This document shows, piece after piece, positions 44,707 to 53,135 of a DNA stretch of 64,000 nt. Made by a program: the position numbers and the translations under genes. The stretch spans positions 496,001 through 560,000 of the forward strand of contig NZ_CANLGX010000001.1 in the NCBI RefSeq assembly GCF_947490415.1. The letters run 5' to 3'. Below the pieces are notes generated by a model that was not told the origin of the DNA, made no database searches, and saw only the letters and a list, made by a program, of their open reading frames with translations. The stretch comes from an uncultured Eudoraea sp. GTDB taxonomy: Bacteria; Bacteroidota; Bacteroidia; Flavobacteriales; Flavobacteriaceae. How positions within the stretch are numbered: position 1 is the first letter of the stretch; every line of letters starts with the position of its first letter.

Positions 44707-45168
44707 TTACAGAACCTTTTTAATACAAATCTTTTTTTGATTAAAATCAAAACAATGGCCCCGGGATTTTCCCAATAAGTTTTTTCCAATAGGGCTAAGT
44801 GAAGAAACGCAATATATTAGGGTAGGGCCCTTTTTGAATGCTCCTGCCGAAATTGAAATGTAATACATGCCATCTGAAGTAATCACAAGACTGCCCTGAC
44901 CAATATTTGCAGGGCTTGCCAGAGTAGTAATTCCAACTAAAGCCCGTCTCATCTTTTCCGCTTCATATAGCTGATGTCCCAGCTTCTCCCTTTCAAGTTG
45001 AATCATAGCCCTTCCTGTCTCATGCTTATCCCCGGCGCTACTTTTTGTCTCGGATTTTAGAGATTCGTTAATGTTATTTATATTATTTTGGATACGTCCA
45101 ATCCTATCTTCTACAAATGATTCACAAAATCTGCGCAATTCATCCTTGATGGCTACTGAAATTTCCAT
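44707..45168 (-). CDS. GreA/GreB-like protein
   Basis: A 153-residue protein with an N-terminal coiled-coil hairpin (NNINNINESLKSETKSSAGDKHET, then LEREKLGHQLYEAEKM) and a C-terminal FKBP-like part with SSLSPIGKNLLGKSRGHCFDF. This is the arrangement of transcript-cleavage factors GreA/GreB, although the hairpin is shorter and the acidic tip differs. Such Bacteroidota proteins are often named 3-oxoacyl-ACP synthase in databases; nothing in the sequence supports that. It starts 1 nt after the stop region of the FAD oxidoreductase, so they are coupled. Confidence 0.7.
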   Translation of the reverse strand: MEISVAIKDELRRFCESFVEDRIGRIQNNINNINESLKSETKSSAGDKHETGRAMIQLEREKLGHQLYEAEKMRRALVGITTLASPANIGQGSLVITSDGMYYISISAGAFKKGPTLIYCVSSLSPIGKNLLGKSRGHCFDFNQKKICIKKVL

Positions 45169-45169
45169 A

Positions 45170-46282
45170 TCAGGTTAAATCAGCTAAATTTTTTCCCACC
45201 AAACTACCTATAGCAATCCCCATACCCCCTAACCTCACTCCACATATTACGTTATCTGAAAGTTCCTTTACAATTGGTTTCTTTGTATTTCCTATCCCCA
45301 TAATACCACTCCATCTACGTTCAATCTCAAAATCTGTGTCAGGTAATATGATTTCGCGCAACATACTATCCAATCGATTCTGAATCAGCTCTGTCTGTCC
45401 AAATTCTGATGTTTCTTCCGTTTTAAAATCCAGATTTCGCCCACCACCTAAAAGAACGCGATTTTCTATATTTCTGAAATAATAAAAACCTTCGTCCAGG
45501 TGAAAAGTTCCCTTAATCTCAAGATTTTTGATGGGTTTTGTAATCAATACTTGAGCCCTTGCAGGCTTAACTTCTTGATCTAAAAGCTCATTAGCAAATC
45601 CATTGGTTGCGATGATAAGTTTTTTTGTCTCAAATTCGAATTGATTGGTGTAAACCTTTACACTTCCGTGGCTGTCATCAAAGGAAGTAACGCCAATAGA
45701 ATTTAAAATATTTACGCCGGAATGACGGACCAAGGACAGCAAAGAATCCATCATGGTTCCGGTATTTATTTGAGCTTCAAACTGACTGGAGATATATTGA
45801 TTTACAATGTTATTAAATTTAAACGTGTTTCGATGGAGAAAATATGCATCCTCACCATAAACCGGCTTAAGTAGCTCATTGATGTTACTTAGAGCTTCAG
45901 AACAATCATTAAATAGTTTAGTGTTTTCCTTTAAAAAAAGTTCATGCCCTCCATGCTGCTGAAAATCCATTTTGGAATCCCCCAGAGTAGATCGTAATAA
46001 TTGAATCCCTTCCCATCTGCTTCTGACCAGTTCCAGCACTTCTTCCTGAGAATGGGTTTTAAGGTCGCTAACAATTTCTGAGATACTTCCAAAACACGCA
46101 AATCCAGCATTTTTAGTGCTTGCGCCCTGGGGTAAAGTCCCTTTTTCAAGAATAAGGATTTTGGCTTTAGGGTGTTTTTTGCTCAAATAATATGCGCAAT
46201 TTAGACCAACAATACCACTCCCAACAATAGTAAAATCGATGTTGGACAACCATGTCTTATATTCCCAATAACTAAGATTCAT
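45170..46282 (-). CDS. FAD-dependent oxidoreductase (DAO family)
   Basis: A 370-residue flavoprotein with the dinucleotide motif FTIVGSGIVGLNCAYYLSKK near residue 18, ASTKNAGFACFGS (the flavin-contacting loop typical of amine oxidases) and the C-terminal GVRLGGMGIAIGS. It should oxidise an amine or amino acid, similar to glycine oxidase or D-amino acid dehydrogenase; the substrate is not deducible. It lies downstream of accC but an intrinsic terminator ends only 8 nt before its start, so its expression may be low or conditional. Confidence 0.88.
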   Translation of the reverse strand: MNLSYWEYKTWLSNIDFTIVGSGIVGLNCAYYLSKKHPKAKILILEKGTLPQGASTKNAGFACFGSISEIVSDLKTHSQEEVLELVRSRWEGIQLLRSTLGDSKMDFQQHGGHELFLKENTKLFNDCSEALSNINELLKPVYGEDAYFLHRNTFKFNNIVNQYISSQFEAQINTGTMMDSLLSLVRHSGVNILNSIGVTSFDDSHGSVKVYTNQFEFETKKLIIATNGFANELLDQEVKPARAQVLITKPIKNLEIKGTFHLDEGFYYFRNIENRVLLGGGRNLDFKTEETSEFGQTELIQNRLDSMLREIILPDTDFEIERRWSGIMGIGNTKKPIVKELSDNVICGVRLGGMGIAIGSLVGKNLADLT

Positions 46283-46290
46283 CGTGCTAT

Positions 46291-46316
46291 AAAAAACTCC
46301 GACGATGGCCGGAGTT
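46291..46316 (-). terminator. Intrinsic terminator between accC and the FAD oxidoreductase
   Basis: On the minus strand AACTCCG pairs with CGGAGTT around GCCATCGT and ends in six T residues, 7 nt after the accC stop. Confidence 0.75.
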
Positions 46317-46322
46317 CATATT

Positions 46323-47675
46323 CTATACTTCTGGTTTAGGATCCATTTTAAAATCTTCCATGAATTTAGTGGTATAATTCCCCGCCAGGTAATCCGGATG
46401 GTCCATTAATTGCCTGTGAAACGGAATAGTTGTTGCAATACCTTCAATTACAAATTCGTCTAAGGCCCGTTTCATTTTATTAATTGCCTCTTCCCTGGTC
46501 TGGGCCGATGTAATAAGCTTGGCAATCATAGAATCATAATTAGGAGGAATGGTATACCCACTGTATACATGGGTATCCAGTCGAATCCCATGACCTCCCG
46601 GGGTGTGCAATGTGGTTATTTTACCCGGTGAAGGCCTGAAATCGTTATAAGGGTCTTCTGCGTTGATCCTGCATTCAATAGCGTGAAGTTTGGGAAAATA
46701 ATTTTTACCTGAAATAGGCACTCCACCAGCTACCAGAATCTGTTCCCTAATAAGGTCATAATCCACTACCTGTTCTGTGATGGGATGTTCTACCTGAATA
46801 CGTGTATTCATTTCCATAAAATAAAATTCGCGGTGCTTATCTACCAAAAATTCGACGGTGCCCGCACCTTCATATTTTATATATTCCGCTGCTTTTACCG
46901 CTGCGTTTCCCATAGCTTCCCTCAGGCTATCTGTCATAAAGGGGGAAGGAGTTTCTTCAGTAAGTTTCTGATGTCTTCGTTGAATTGAACAATCTCGTTC
47001 TGAAAGGTGACATGCATTCCCATATTGATCCCCGATAATTTGAATTTCAATATGCCTTGGTTCCTCAATAAGTTTTTCCATATACATGGCGCCATTTCCG
47101 AAAGCGGCCGTTGCCTCCTGAACAGCACTTTCAAAAGCCGCTTCAATATTCTCTTCCTTCCAAACCGCACGCATACCTTTTCCACCACCCCCAGCAGTAG
47201 CCTTTAGCATTACGGGGTACCCCATTTTCTTCGCTTCTTTTTTGGCATGCGCAACATCTTTCAGCAAACCTTCCGAGCCCGGAATTGTAGGCACACCTGC
47301 CATTCTCATGGTTGCTTTAGCCGTAGCCTTGTCGCCCATTTTATCTATTTGTTCTCCGGAAGCACCAATGAATTTAATTTCATGCTCTGCACAAATTCTG
47401 GAAAATTTTGAATTTTCCGATAAAAATCCATAACCGGGATGAATTGCATCTGCATTCGTAATTTCTGCTGCTGCAATTATATTGGGTATTTTCAAATAGG
47501 ACTGGCTACTTGGTGCCGGGCCAATGCAAACCGCTTCATCTGCGAAACGCACATGCAAGCTCTCTTCATCTGCCTTGGAGTAAACAGCCACGGTTTTAAT
47601 GCCCATTTCCTTGCAGGTCCGTATAATACGCAAGGCTATTTCACCTCGGTTTGCAATTAGTATTTTTTTAAACAT
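46323..47675 (-). CDS. accC: Acetyl-CoA carboxylase, biotin carboxylase subunit
   Basis: ATP-dependent carboxylation of biotin on AccB, the first step of malonyl-CoA synthesis. The 450 residues begin [21 protein letters not shown]. The ATP-grasp glycine-rich loop is [15 protein letters not shown], and catalytic residues are in [16 protein letters not shown]. It follows accB with a gap of 79 bp. The carboxyltransferase genes accA and accD are not in the window. A terminator directly follows. Confidence 0.96.
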   Translation of the reverse strand: MFKKILIANRGEIALRIIRTCKEMGIKTVAVYSKADEESLHVRFADEAVCIGPAPSSQSYLKIPNIIAAAEITNADAIHPGYGFLSENSKFSRICAEHEIKFIGASGEQIDKMGDKATAKATMRMAGVPTIPGSEGLLKDVAHAKKEAKKMGYPVMLKATAGGGGKGMRAVWKEENIEAAFESAVQEATAAFGNGAMYMEKLIEEPRHIEIQIIGDQYGNACHLSERDCSIQRRHQKLTEETPSPFMTDSLREAMGNAAVKAAEYIKYEGAGTVEFLVDKHREFYFMEMNTRIQVEHPITEQVVDYDLIREQILVAGGVPISGKNYFPKLHAIECRINAEDPYNDFRPSPGKITTLHTPGGHGIRLDTHVYSGYTIPPNYDSMIAKLITSAQTREEAINKMKRALDEFVIEGIATTIPFHRQLMDHPDYLAGNYTTKFMEDFKMDPKPEV

Positions 47676-47754
47676 AGCTTTTACTAAAGAATTCTCAAGA
47701 ACCCGAATTCAAATACAAAAAAGTGTTTTTGATTACAAGTCCTTCTAAATAAAC

Positions 47755-48252
47755 TTATGAGGGATCTACCAGGAACAAAGGTTGGTCAAATTCTACCGGA
47801 GAAGAATCCTCAACTAACATTTTTATGATTTTCCCTGAAACTTCAGATTCAATATCATTGAATAATTTCATTGCCTCAATTACACACAATACATCACCCT
47901 TCGCTATAGTATCGCCTACCTCAACAAATGCCGGTTTGTCCGGAGATGGTTTTCTGTAAAAAGTCCCAATAATTGGAGATTTGATAGTAATATACTTGGA
48001 ATCTTCCTCTGATTCACCAACATCTGCTTTAGCTCCTGAAGTATCTCCGCCAGCAGTTGGTGGAGGAGTCATGGGAGGAGCCGCTGCTGTAGTGCTTACG
48101 GGTATTTGCTGTAAATAGGTAGTAGTTTCCGGAGCAGAAGTTAATGCTCCAGTTCTAATAGTGATCTTAATATCATCGGTTTCAAGTTTTACTTCACTAG
48201 CTCCCGATTTAGCTACAAATTTTATTAGACTTTGAATTTCTTTTATATCCAT
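47755..48252 (-). CDS. accB: Biotin carboxyl carrier protein of acetyl-CoA carboxylase
   Basis: Carries biotin between the carboxylase and carboxyltransferase active sites. The 165-residue protein has an N-terminal dimerisation segment, a proline/alanine-rich hinge (about 45-85; PPMTPPPTAGG) and the C-terminal biotinyl domain with the acceptor lysine in VIEAMKLFNDIESE. It starts 6 nt after the fabH stop and precedes accC, the common fatty-acid gene order in this phylum. Confidence 0.96.
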   Translation of the reverse strand: MDIKEIQSLIKFVAKSGASEVKLETDDIKITIRTGALTSAPETTTYLQQIPVSTTAAAPPMTPPPTAGGDTSGAKADVGESEEDSKYITIKSPIIGTFYRKPSPDKPAFVEVGDTIAKGDVLCVIEAMKLFNDIESEVSGKIIKMLVEDSSPVEFDQPLFLVDPS

Positions 48253-48258
48253 GGAATT

Positions 48259-49266
48259 CTATTTTGATTCGTTATTGCCATTATATGCCCATTTTAAATA
48301 TATGGATCCCCAGGTAAATCCACCACCAAAGGCTGCAAATACCAGGTTATCTCCTTTTTTGAGTTTATTTTCGTAATCAGAAAGCAGTAGTGGTAATGTT
48401 GCCGAAGTTGTATTACCGTATTTTTCTATATTCATCATCACCTTTGAAGGTTCCAATTCCATTCTGTTTGCCGTAGCATCTATAATCCTTTTGTTCGCCT
48501 GATGCGGTATTAACCAATCTATATCATCATGTGTGAGATTATTACGTTCCATTATTTTGGCAGCCACATCGGCCATATTTGAAACAGCAAATTTAAAAAC
48601 CGATTTCCCGTCCTGATAAACATAATGTTTTTTGTTTTTGACGGTTTCTTCAGAAGAAGGCATTAATGAGCCCCCTGCTTCAATCTTTAAAAACTCTCTT
48701 CCCGTACCATCAGATCTCAAATATTCGTCCTGCAATCCTAATCCCTCGTAATTGGCTTCAAAGAGAACCGCTCCGGCCCCATCACCAAAAATAATACAGG
48801 TGGTTCTTTCAGTATAATCAAGAATAGAAGACATTTTATCAGCTCCTATCAGAAGGACCTTCTTATACTTGCCAGATTCTATATAGCGTGCTGCTGTAGA
48901 CATCCCAAATAGAAAGTTTGAACAGGCGGCCTGCATGTCAAAGGAAAAGGCATTTACGGCCCCAATTTGTGAAGCCACATAGGCTGATGTTGAAGCAACC
49001 GGCATATCAGGTGTTGCAGTTCCAACAATAACCAGATCAATTTCAGCAGGGTCCAAATTAGACTTACTAATTAAATTTTCGGCCGCTTTAATAGCCAGGT
49101 AAGAAGTCCCTTTATCCTTATCTTTAAGTATTCTTCTTTCTTTAATTCCTGTTCTGGTCGTAATCCATTCGTCTGTGGTATCCACCATGGTTTCCAACAT
49201 TTTATTGGTTAACCTGAAGTCTGGTACGTAAGCCCCTACAGCTGTAATTGCTGCTGTTATTCTACC
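48259..49266 (-). CDS. fabH: 3-oxoacyl-ACP synthase III
   Basis: Starts fatty acid synthesis by condensing acyl-CoA with malonyl-ACP; branched starters are common in this phylum. From MGRITAAITAVGAYVPD it has 335 residues. The catalytic triad is visible: Cys in DMQAACSNFLFG, His in DWLIPHQANKRII and Asn in EKYGNTTSATLPLLL. The longer frame adds eight residues of no family similarity. It is separated from rpmF by a terminator and by overlapping inverted repeats, so it probably heads its own fabH-accB-accC transcript. Confidence 0.95.
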   Translation of the reverse strand, partial: GRITAAITAVGAYVPDFRLTNKMLETMVDTTDEWITTRTGIKERRILKDKDKGTSYLAIKAAENLISKSNLDPAEIDLVIVGTATPDMPVASTSAYVASQIGAVNAFSFDMQAACSNFLFGMSTAARYIESGKYKKVLLIGADKMSSILDYTERTTCIIFGDGAGAVLFEANYEGLGLQDEYLRSDGTGREFLKIEAGGSLMPSSEETVKNKKHYVYQDGKSVFKFAVSNMADVAAKIMERNNLTHDDIDWLIPHQANKRIIDATANRMELEPSKVMMNIEKYGNTTSATLPLLLSDYENKLKKGDNLVFAAFGGGFTWGSIYLKWAYNGNNESK

Positions 49267-49332
49267 CATAATAAGTTTGGTTTTTATCAAGAAACCTTAA
49301 AAAATGGTCGAAAATTCGTGAAAAATAGTCAT

Positions 49333-49359
49333 TTTTTAGGACTTTTTGCCTAAAAAGTC
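49333..49359. repeat. Overlapping inverted repeats upstream of fabH
   Basis: Two perfect 8-bp dyads share bases: TTTTTAGG (49333-49340) with CCTAAAAA (49349-49356), and GACTTTTT (49340-49347) with AAAAAGTC (49352-49359). In RNA only one hairpin can form at a time; in DNA they could be a regulator's operator. They lie about 70-95 nt before the fabH start. Confidence 0.55.
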
Positions 49360-49387
49360 AATTTTTAAAGATTTTAGTCTACCCCAT

Positions 49388-49419
49388 AAAAAAACTCCCA
49401 ACAATTATAGGTGGGAGTT
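49388..49419 (-). terminator. Intrinsic terminator of rpmF
   Basis: On the minus strand AACTCCCA (49419-49412) pairs with TGGGAGTT (49400-49393) around an 11-nt loop and ends in seven T residues, 20 nt after the rpmF stop. Confidence 0.83.
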
Positions 49420-49439
49420 CAAAATTATAGCATGGTATG

Positions 49440-49637
49440 CTATACGGTTTCTTCTTCTGTCTTATCAATTAGAACCTGTCCGCGGTAATACAATTTACCT
49501 TCGTGCCAATGAGCTCTATGATAAAGGTGCATTTCTCCTGTTGTTGGATCCTTTGCAAGAGTAGGTGCTACAGCCTTGTAGTGAGTTCTTCTCTTATCTC
49601 TTCTTGTTCTGGATATTTTCCTTTTAGGATGTGCCAT
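49440..49637 (-). CDS. rpmF: 50S ribosomal protein L32
   Basis: A 65-residue basic ribosomal protein. It begins [21 protein letters not shown], the L32 signature. The zinc-binding CxxC pairs found in some L32 proteins are absent (no cysteine at all), so this is the zinc-independent form. It lies 8 nt after the DUF177 (YceD) gene, the standard partner, and is closed by a terminator before fabH. Confidence 0.96.
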   Translation of the reverse strand: MAHPKRKISRTRRDKRRTHYKAVAPTLAKDPTTGEMHLYHRAHWHEGKLYYRGQVLIDKTEEETV

Positions 49638-49645
49638 TTTGTAAT

Positions 49646-50179
49646 CTATTTATCCGTTAATAATTTTTTTAATGCCTCCCATCTGGGATCTATTTTATTT
49701 TTGTCTTTCTTATTCTCTTTTGGTTGCAATTCTTCAAGCCTTTTAAGCGCTTCTGAATTTAATGTCCCGTCTAATACCCCAGGGTGTATCCGTTTGGAAG
49801 GTACTGACAATACTATCATTTCGTAAACGTATTGCGCAATATTCACCTGATATTCTCCGTGCGGGATAATGAGTATTTCATCATCTTCATCATTGTAAAC
49901 CTCCCCAAACTTTACCAAAAGTTTTAAAGACGCTTCTATTTTTTGATCAAAAGGTTCATTGGTAAGGTCGCAATAGAGATTCACTGTACCCTTAGCCTTC
50001 ATTTCAAGCTCAAGAACTGTGGACATTCTGTCTAATACAATGTGCAGTTTAATGGCTGCATCATTAAATTCATGGTAATCAAAAGATTCAAAGAACGTAT
50101 TGTCTATTTGATATTCAAACTTGTGCTTTCCTTGTTTTAATCCTGCAAAAGGAATAATGTATTCCTTATTCTTCATCAC
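49646..50179 (-). CDS. DUF177 (YceD) family protein
   Basis: A 177-residue protein of the DUF177/YceD family, almost always found just before rpmF and thought to take part in 23S rRNA or large-subunit maturation. Visible features are the beta-rich middle ([24 protein letters not shown], where family members often have a CxxC; only one cysteine is present), the acidic [12 protein letters not shown] and the C-terminal [10 protein letters not shown]. Together with rpmF it likely forms one short transcript. Confidence 0.9.
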   Translation of the reverse strand: MMKNKEYIIPFAGLKQGKHKFEYQIDNTFFESFDYHEFNDAAIKLHIVLDRMSTVLELEMKAKGTVNLYCDLTNEPFDQKIEASLKLLVKFGEVYNDEDDEILIIPHGEYQVNIAQYVYEMIVLSVPSKRIHPGVLDGTLNSEALKRLEELQPKENKKDKNKIDPRWEALKKLLTDK

Positions 50180-50291
50180 GTTTTACACTAGTTTAAGGCG
50201 TGCAAAGATACTTTTTTTTTCTAAAACCCCAATTAAAAAGAAAATATATTTCCTTAGAATTCTGCTAAAAACTATTGGAGTTAAAACAATA

Positions 50292-51341
50292 TCATGCTCG
50301 TTTGATTTTCTGTTTTTGCAATGGGTTTTTGATGAGTTTTTGAAACTCTTTCCTTTTCCTGAAAATATTTATTGCCATAAAAACTGCTTCCTTAAATGAA
50401 CCGGGATCAGCTTCACCTTTACCCGCTATTTCGTATGCCGTGCCATGATCAGGAGATGTACGCACTTTTGACAGGCCTGCGGTAAAATTGACCCCCTTCC
50501 CAAAAGAGAGTGTTTTAAAGGGGATTAAACCCTGATCGTGATAAGCTGCAAGAATTGCATCAAAGCTCTTATATCCTTCAGATCCAAAAAAACTATCTGC
50601 TGCATAAGGGCCATATACCAAGTGCCCCTCATCTGATAATTCACGAATAGTTGGTTTTAATACTTCATCATCCTCCTTGCCAATGACACCATCGTCTCCA
50701 CTATGTGGATTAATCCCTAAAAGGGCTATTTTTGGTTTTCGTATGCCAAAATCCATAGTTAAGGCTTTTTCCATGATCCGGACTTTATTACGTATAAGTT
50801 CAGGTGTAATGGCCGCAGGTGCATCTTTTACGGCCAGATGATCTGTTAGTAATCCTATCCTTAAGCTCTCAGTAACCATAAACATTAAACTTTCTCCTTC
50901 CAGTTCACTAGCCAGATAATCTGTATGTCCCGGGAAGTTAAAATCCTTGGATTGGATATTGTTTTTATTTATTGGCGCTGTAACAAGTAAATCTATTTCA
51001 TTCTTTTTTAAGGCATTTACCGCTGCCCTAAGCGACTTTAAAGCATATGAGCCACTTTCTTCGGTAGCTTTTCCGTAGAGGATATTTGGAATCTCATTCC
51101 AGACATTTACCACATTAACTTTACCACTTATAGCTTTTGAAGCCTCTTTAATTCCATTGTAGTTAATATCGATTCCGAGGTCATTCTTCTGTTTAGATAT
51201 GGTCTTGTTTGATGCAAAAATAATTGGAGTGCAAAAATCTGTCATTCTGGGATCCTCAAATGTTTTAAGCACAACTTCACATCCTATTCCATTTAAATCA
51301 CCAATGGATATCCCTAACCTTATTTTTGCCTTTTCCTCCAT
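50292..51341 (-). CDS. pdxA: 4-hydroxythreonine-4-phosphate dehydrogenase
   Basis: Oxidises 4-phosphohydroxy-L-threonine in pyridoxal phosphate synthesis. From MEEKAKIRLGISIGDLNG it has 349 residues. Metal-binding histidines are in FPGHTDYLA, LLTDHLAVKD and AAYHDQGLIPFK, and the substrate motif SPDHGTAYEIAG is intact. The longer frame would add twelve residues upstream with no support. It is divergent from ribE with a 58-bp gap, a common arrangement in Bacteroidota. A perfect -7 box lies 33 nt upstream. Confidence 0.94.
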   Translation of the reverse strand: MEEKAKIRLGISIGDLNGIGCEVVLKTFEDPRMTDFCTPIIFASNKTISKQKNDLGIDINYNGIKEASKAISGKVNVVNVWNEIPNILYGKATEESGSYALKSLRAAVNALKKNEIDLLVTAPINKNNIQSKDFNFPGHTDYLASELEGESLMFMVTESLRIGLLTDHLAVKDAPAAITPELIRNKVRIMEKALTMDFGIRKPKIALLGINPHSGDDGVIGKEDDEVLKPTIRELSDEGHLVYGPYAADSFFGSEGYKSFDAILAAYHDQGLIPFKTLSFGKGVNFTAGLSKVRTSPDHGTAYEIAGKGEADPGSFKEAVFMAINIFRKRKEFQKLIKNPLQKQKIKRA

Positions 51342-51374
51342 GTTATCAAACTCTTTATTTCTACTTTTACAGAG

Positions 51375-51382
51375 CAAAACTA
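51375..51382 (-). promoter_or_regulatory. -7 box of pdxA
   Basis: TAGTTTTG on the minus strand matches TAnnTTTG and predicts a leader of about 28 nt. It lies in the pdxA-ribE gap, so the two promoters probably influence each other. Confidence 0.55.
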
Positions 51383-51399
51383 CTTATTTTAAATGATAC

Positions 51400-51990
51400 A
51401 TGTTTACAGGAATAATTGAAACTTTAGGTAAAATACACAGATTGAGAAAAGAAGGGAGCAATCTTCACATAACGGTTAGTTCCCTTATTACCGACGAATT
51501 AAAAATAGACCAAAGTATTTCACACAATGGGGTATGCCTGACAGTGGTCCAAAAAGAAGGAGCTTATTACACAGTTACAGCTATTGATGAAACCCTGCAA
51601 AAGACAAACCTTTCAGAACTAAATGAAGGTCAGGTAGTTAACCTTGAAAGAGCTATGGTCATGGGGTCAAGACTAGACGGACACCTGGTTCAAGGCCATG
51701 TAGACCAAACGGCTGTTTGTAGAAAAATAACAAGAAATGATGGTAGTTGGATGTTTACTTTTGAGTACGATCCAAAGCTTAATAATATTACCATAGAAAA
51801 GGGGTCCATTACAGTAGATGGGGTTAGCTTAACAGTCGTTAATTCTGAAAAGAATGCCTTTAGCGTCGCAATTATACCATATACTTATGAGCATACGCGA
51901 TTTAAAGAATATGAAATTGGTAGTTTGGTGAACCTGGAGTTTGATGTAATTGGCAAGTACGTAGCCCGGTATCTGGAATTACAATCCTGA
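51400..51990 (+). CDS. ribE: Riboflavin synthase (alpha chain)
   Basis: Last step of riboflavin synthesis: dismutation of two 6,7-dimethyl-8-ribityllumazine molecules. The 196 residues contain the two lumazine-binding repeats; the first starts MFTGIIETLGKI and continues to SISHNGVCLTV, and the second starts MGSRLDGHLVQGHVDQ and has ITVDGVSLTVV. It is divergent from pdxA, joining two vitamin pathways. I see no FMN riboswitch in the 58-bp gap. Confidence 0.96.
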   Translation: MFTGIIETLGKIHRLRKEGSNLHITVSSLITDELKIDQSISHNGVCLTVVQKEGAYYTVTAIDETLQKTNLSELNEGQVVNLERAMVMGSRLDGHLVQGHVDQTAVCRKITRNDGSWMFTFEYDPKLNNITIEKGSITVDGVSLTVVNSEKNAFSVAIIPYTYEHTRFKEYEIGSLVNLEFDVIGKYVARYLELQS

Positions 51991-52042
51991 TTATTAAATG
52001 TTTTTAATATCTCCTATGCAAATTGGAGCTTTTCCGGCAACT

Positions 52043-53131
52043 TTAAACCTTAATAAAAATTTTACGCCTGTACATTACATATGCTAAGAGCATATAAAAT
52101 GAAACTACCGTTAATCCATATAGGAGTGAGGATAACTCTACCTGCATAAAATCGTGAAGGTATATGTTCTGAAACAACCACTGATGAAGTGTTGTTTGCT
52201 CGTCAATTTTTATCGAATAAAATATTTTGGTTATAAAGCTTGATAAAAAATAAACCGTAATTGCGTTAGAGCCAGCGTACCGGAAAATGCTTCCAAATTT
52301 AAAGCCCTTAACATCGGTCAAATAGTAAATTAAGGCCAGAAATATATTCGCCCACCCAGCTGTAACTAGCACAAAACTACTACTCCATAGAGCCTTGTTA
52401 ATAGGAAATAGAAGATCCCAAAGATGTCCTGCTACTACAAGAGCTGCTCCCAGAAGAACTAGTACTATTTCTTTTTTTGCCCGTTTAGACAAAAGTATCA
52501 ACCCGGTAAATATGCCCATCAAAGAACTGGCTATAGAAGGAAGTGTGCTCAATAACCCTTCGGGATCATAATCTTCTTGGTACATATGGGTGCCAATTAC
52601 ATTGAGATCTATATAGTTAGCCCAGTTATTAGGTGCCCTGTCAAAAGTAGGCTCCATCCCATTAATTGGAATAAATCCCATCCATATCCAATACCCAAGT
52701 ACTATTGTTATGCAAATTCCAAGAAGTACCTTCCAGTTAAAATTTATAAATAAAATTGCTGCAAAAAAGAATACTATCCCTATACGTTGCAAAACACCCG
52801 GAAACCGAATACTTTCAAAATCCTTAAAAAAAGGAAAGTGGATTGTAAATGCCCCCAGAAAAAGTCCTAACCCAATTAGTTTTAAAGCTCTTACCGTAAT
52901 TTTCCTGTAGGTAGCCGAAGTTGCGGTTTTATTATTATACGCAAATGCTATGGAAGTTCCCACTATAAAAAGAAAGAATGGAAAAACCAGATCTGTAGGG
53001 GTATAACCATGCCACTTGGCATGCAAAAAAGGTGCATAAACATGAGACCAGGTTCCAGGTGTGTTTACCAAAATCATAAGGACTATGGTAAGGCCTCGAA
53101 AAATATCAACGGAAGTAATTCGTTCTTTCAC
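52043..53131 (-). CDS. DUF5009 / NagX-like membrane acyltransferase
   Basis: A 362-residue integral membrane protein with about ten hydrophobic helices. The start KERITSVDIFRGLTIVLMILVNTPG, with Asp in VDIFRG, and HAKWHGYTPTDLVFPFFLF are typical of the heparan-alpha-glucosaminide N-acetyltransferase/NagX group, which moves acetyl groups from cytoplasmic acetyl-CoA to amino sugars in the periplasm. It starts 4 nt after the sodium symporter stop, so the pair is an operon, probably for uptake or use of an amino sugar. Confidence 0.82.
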   Translation of the reverse strand: MKERITSVDIFRGLTIVLMILVNTPGTWSHVYAPFLHAKWHGYTPTDLVFPFFLFIVGTSIAFAYNNKTATSATYRKITVRALKLIGLGLFLGAFTIHFPFFKDFESIRFPGVLQRIGIVFFFAAILFINFNWKVLLGICITIVLGYWIWMGFIPINGMEPTFDRAPNNWANYIDLNVIGTHMYQEDYDPEGLLSTLPSIASSLMGIFTGLILLSKRAKKEIVLVLLGAALVVAGHLWDLLFPINKALWSSSFVLVTAGWANIFLALIYYLTDVKGFKFGSIFRYAGSNAITVYFLSSFITKIFYSIKIDEQTTLHQWLFQNIYLHDFMQVELSSLLYGLTVVSFYMLLAYVMYRRKIFIKV

Positions 53132-53135
53132 AATG

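Noticed and set aside
51342-51399. FMN riboswitch before ribE
   Set aside because: The 58-bp gap is too short and shows none of the conserved element's stems.
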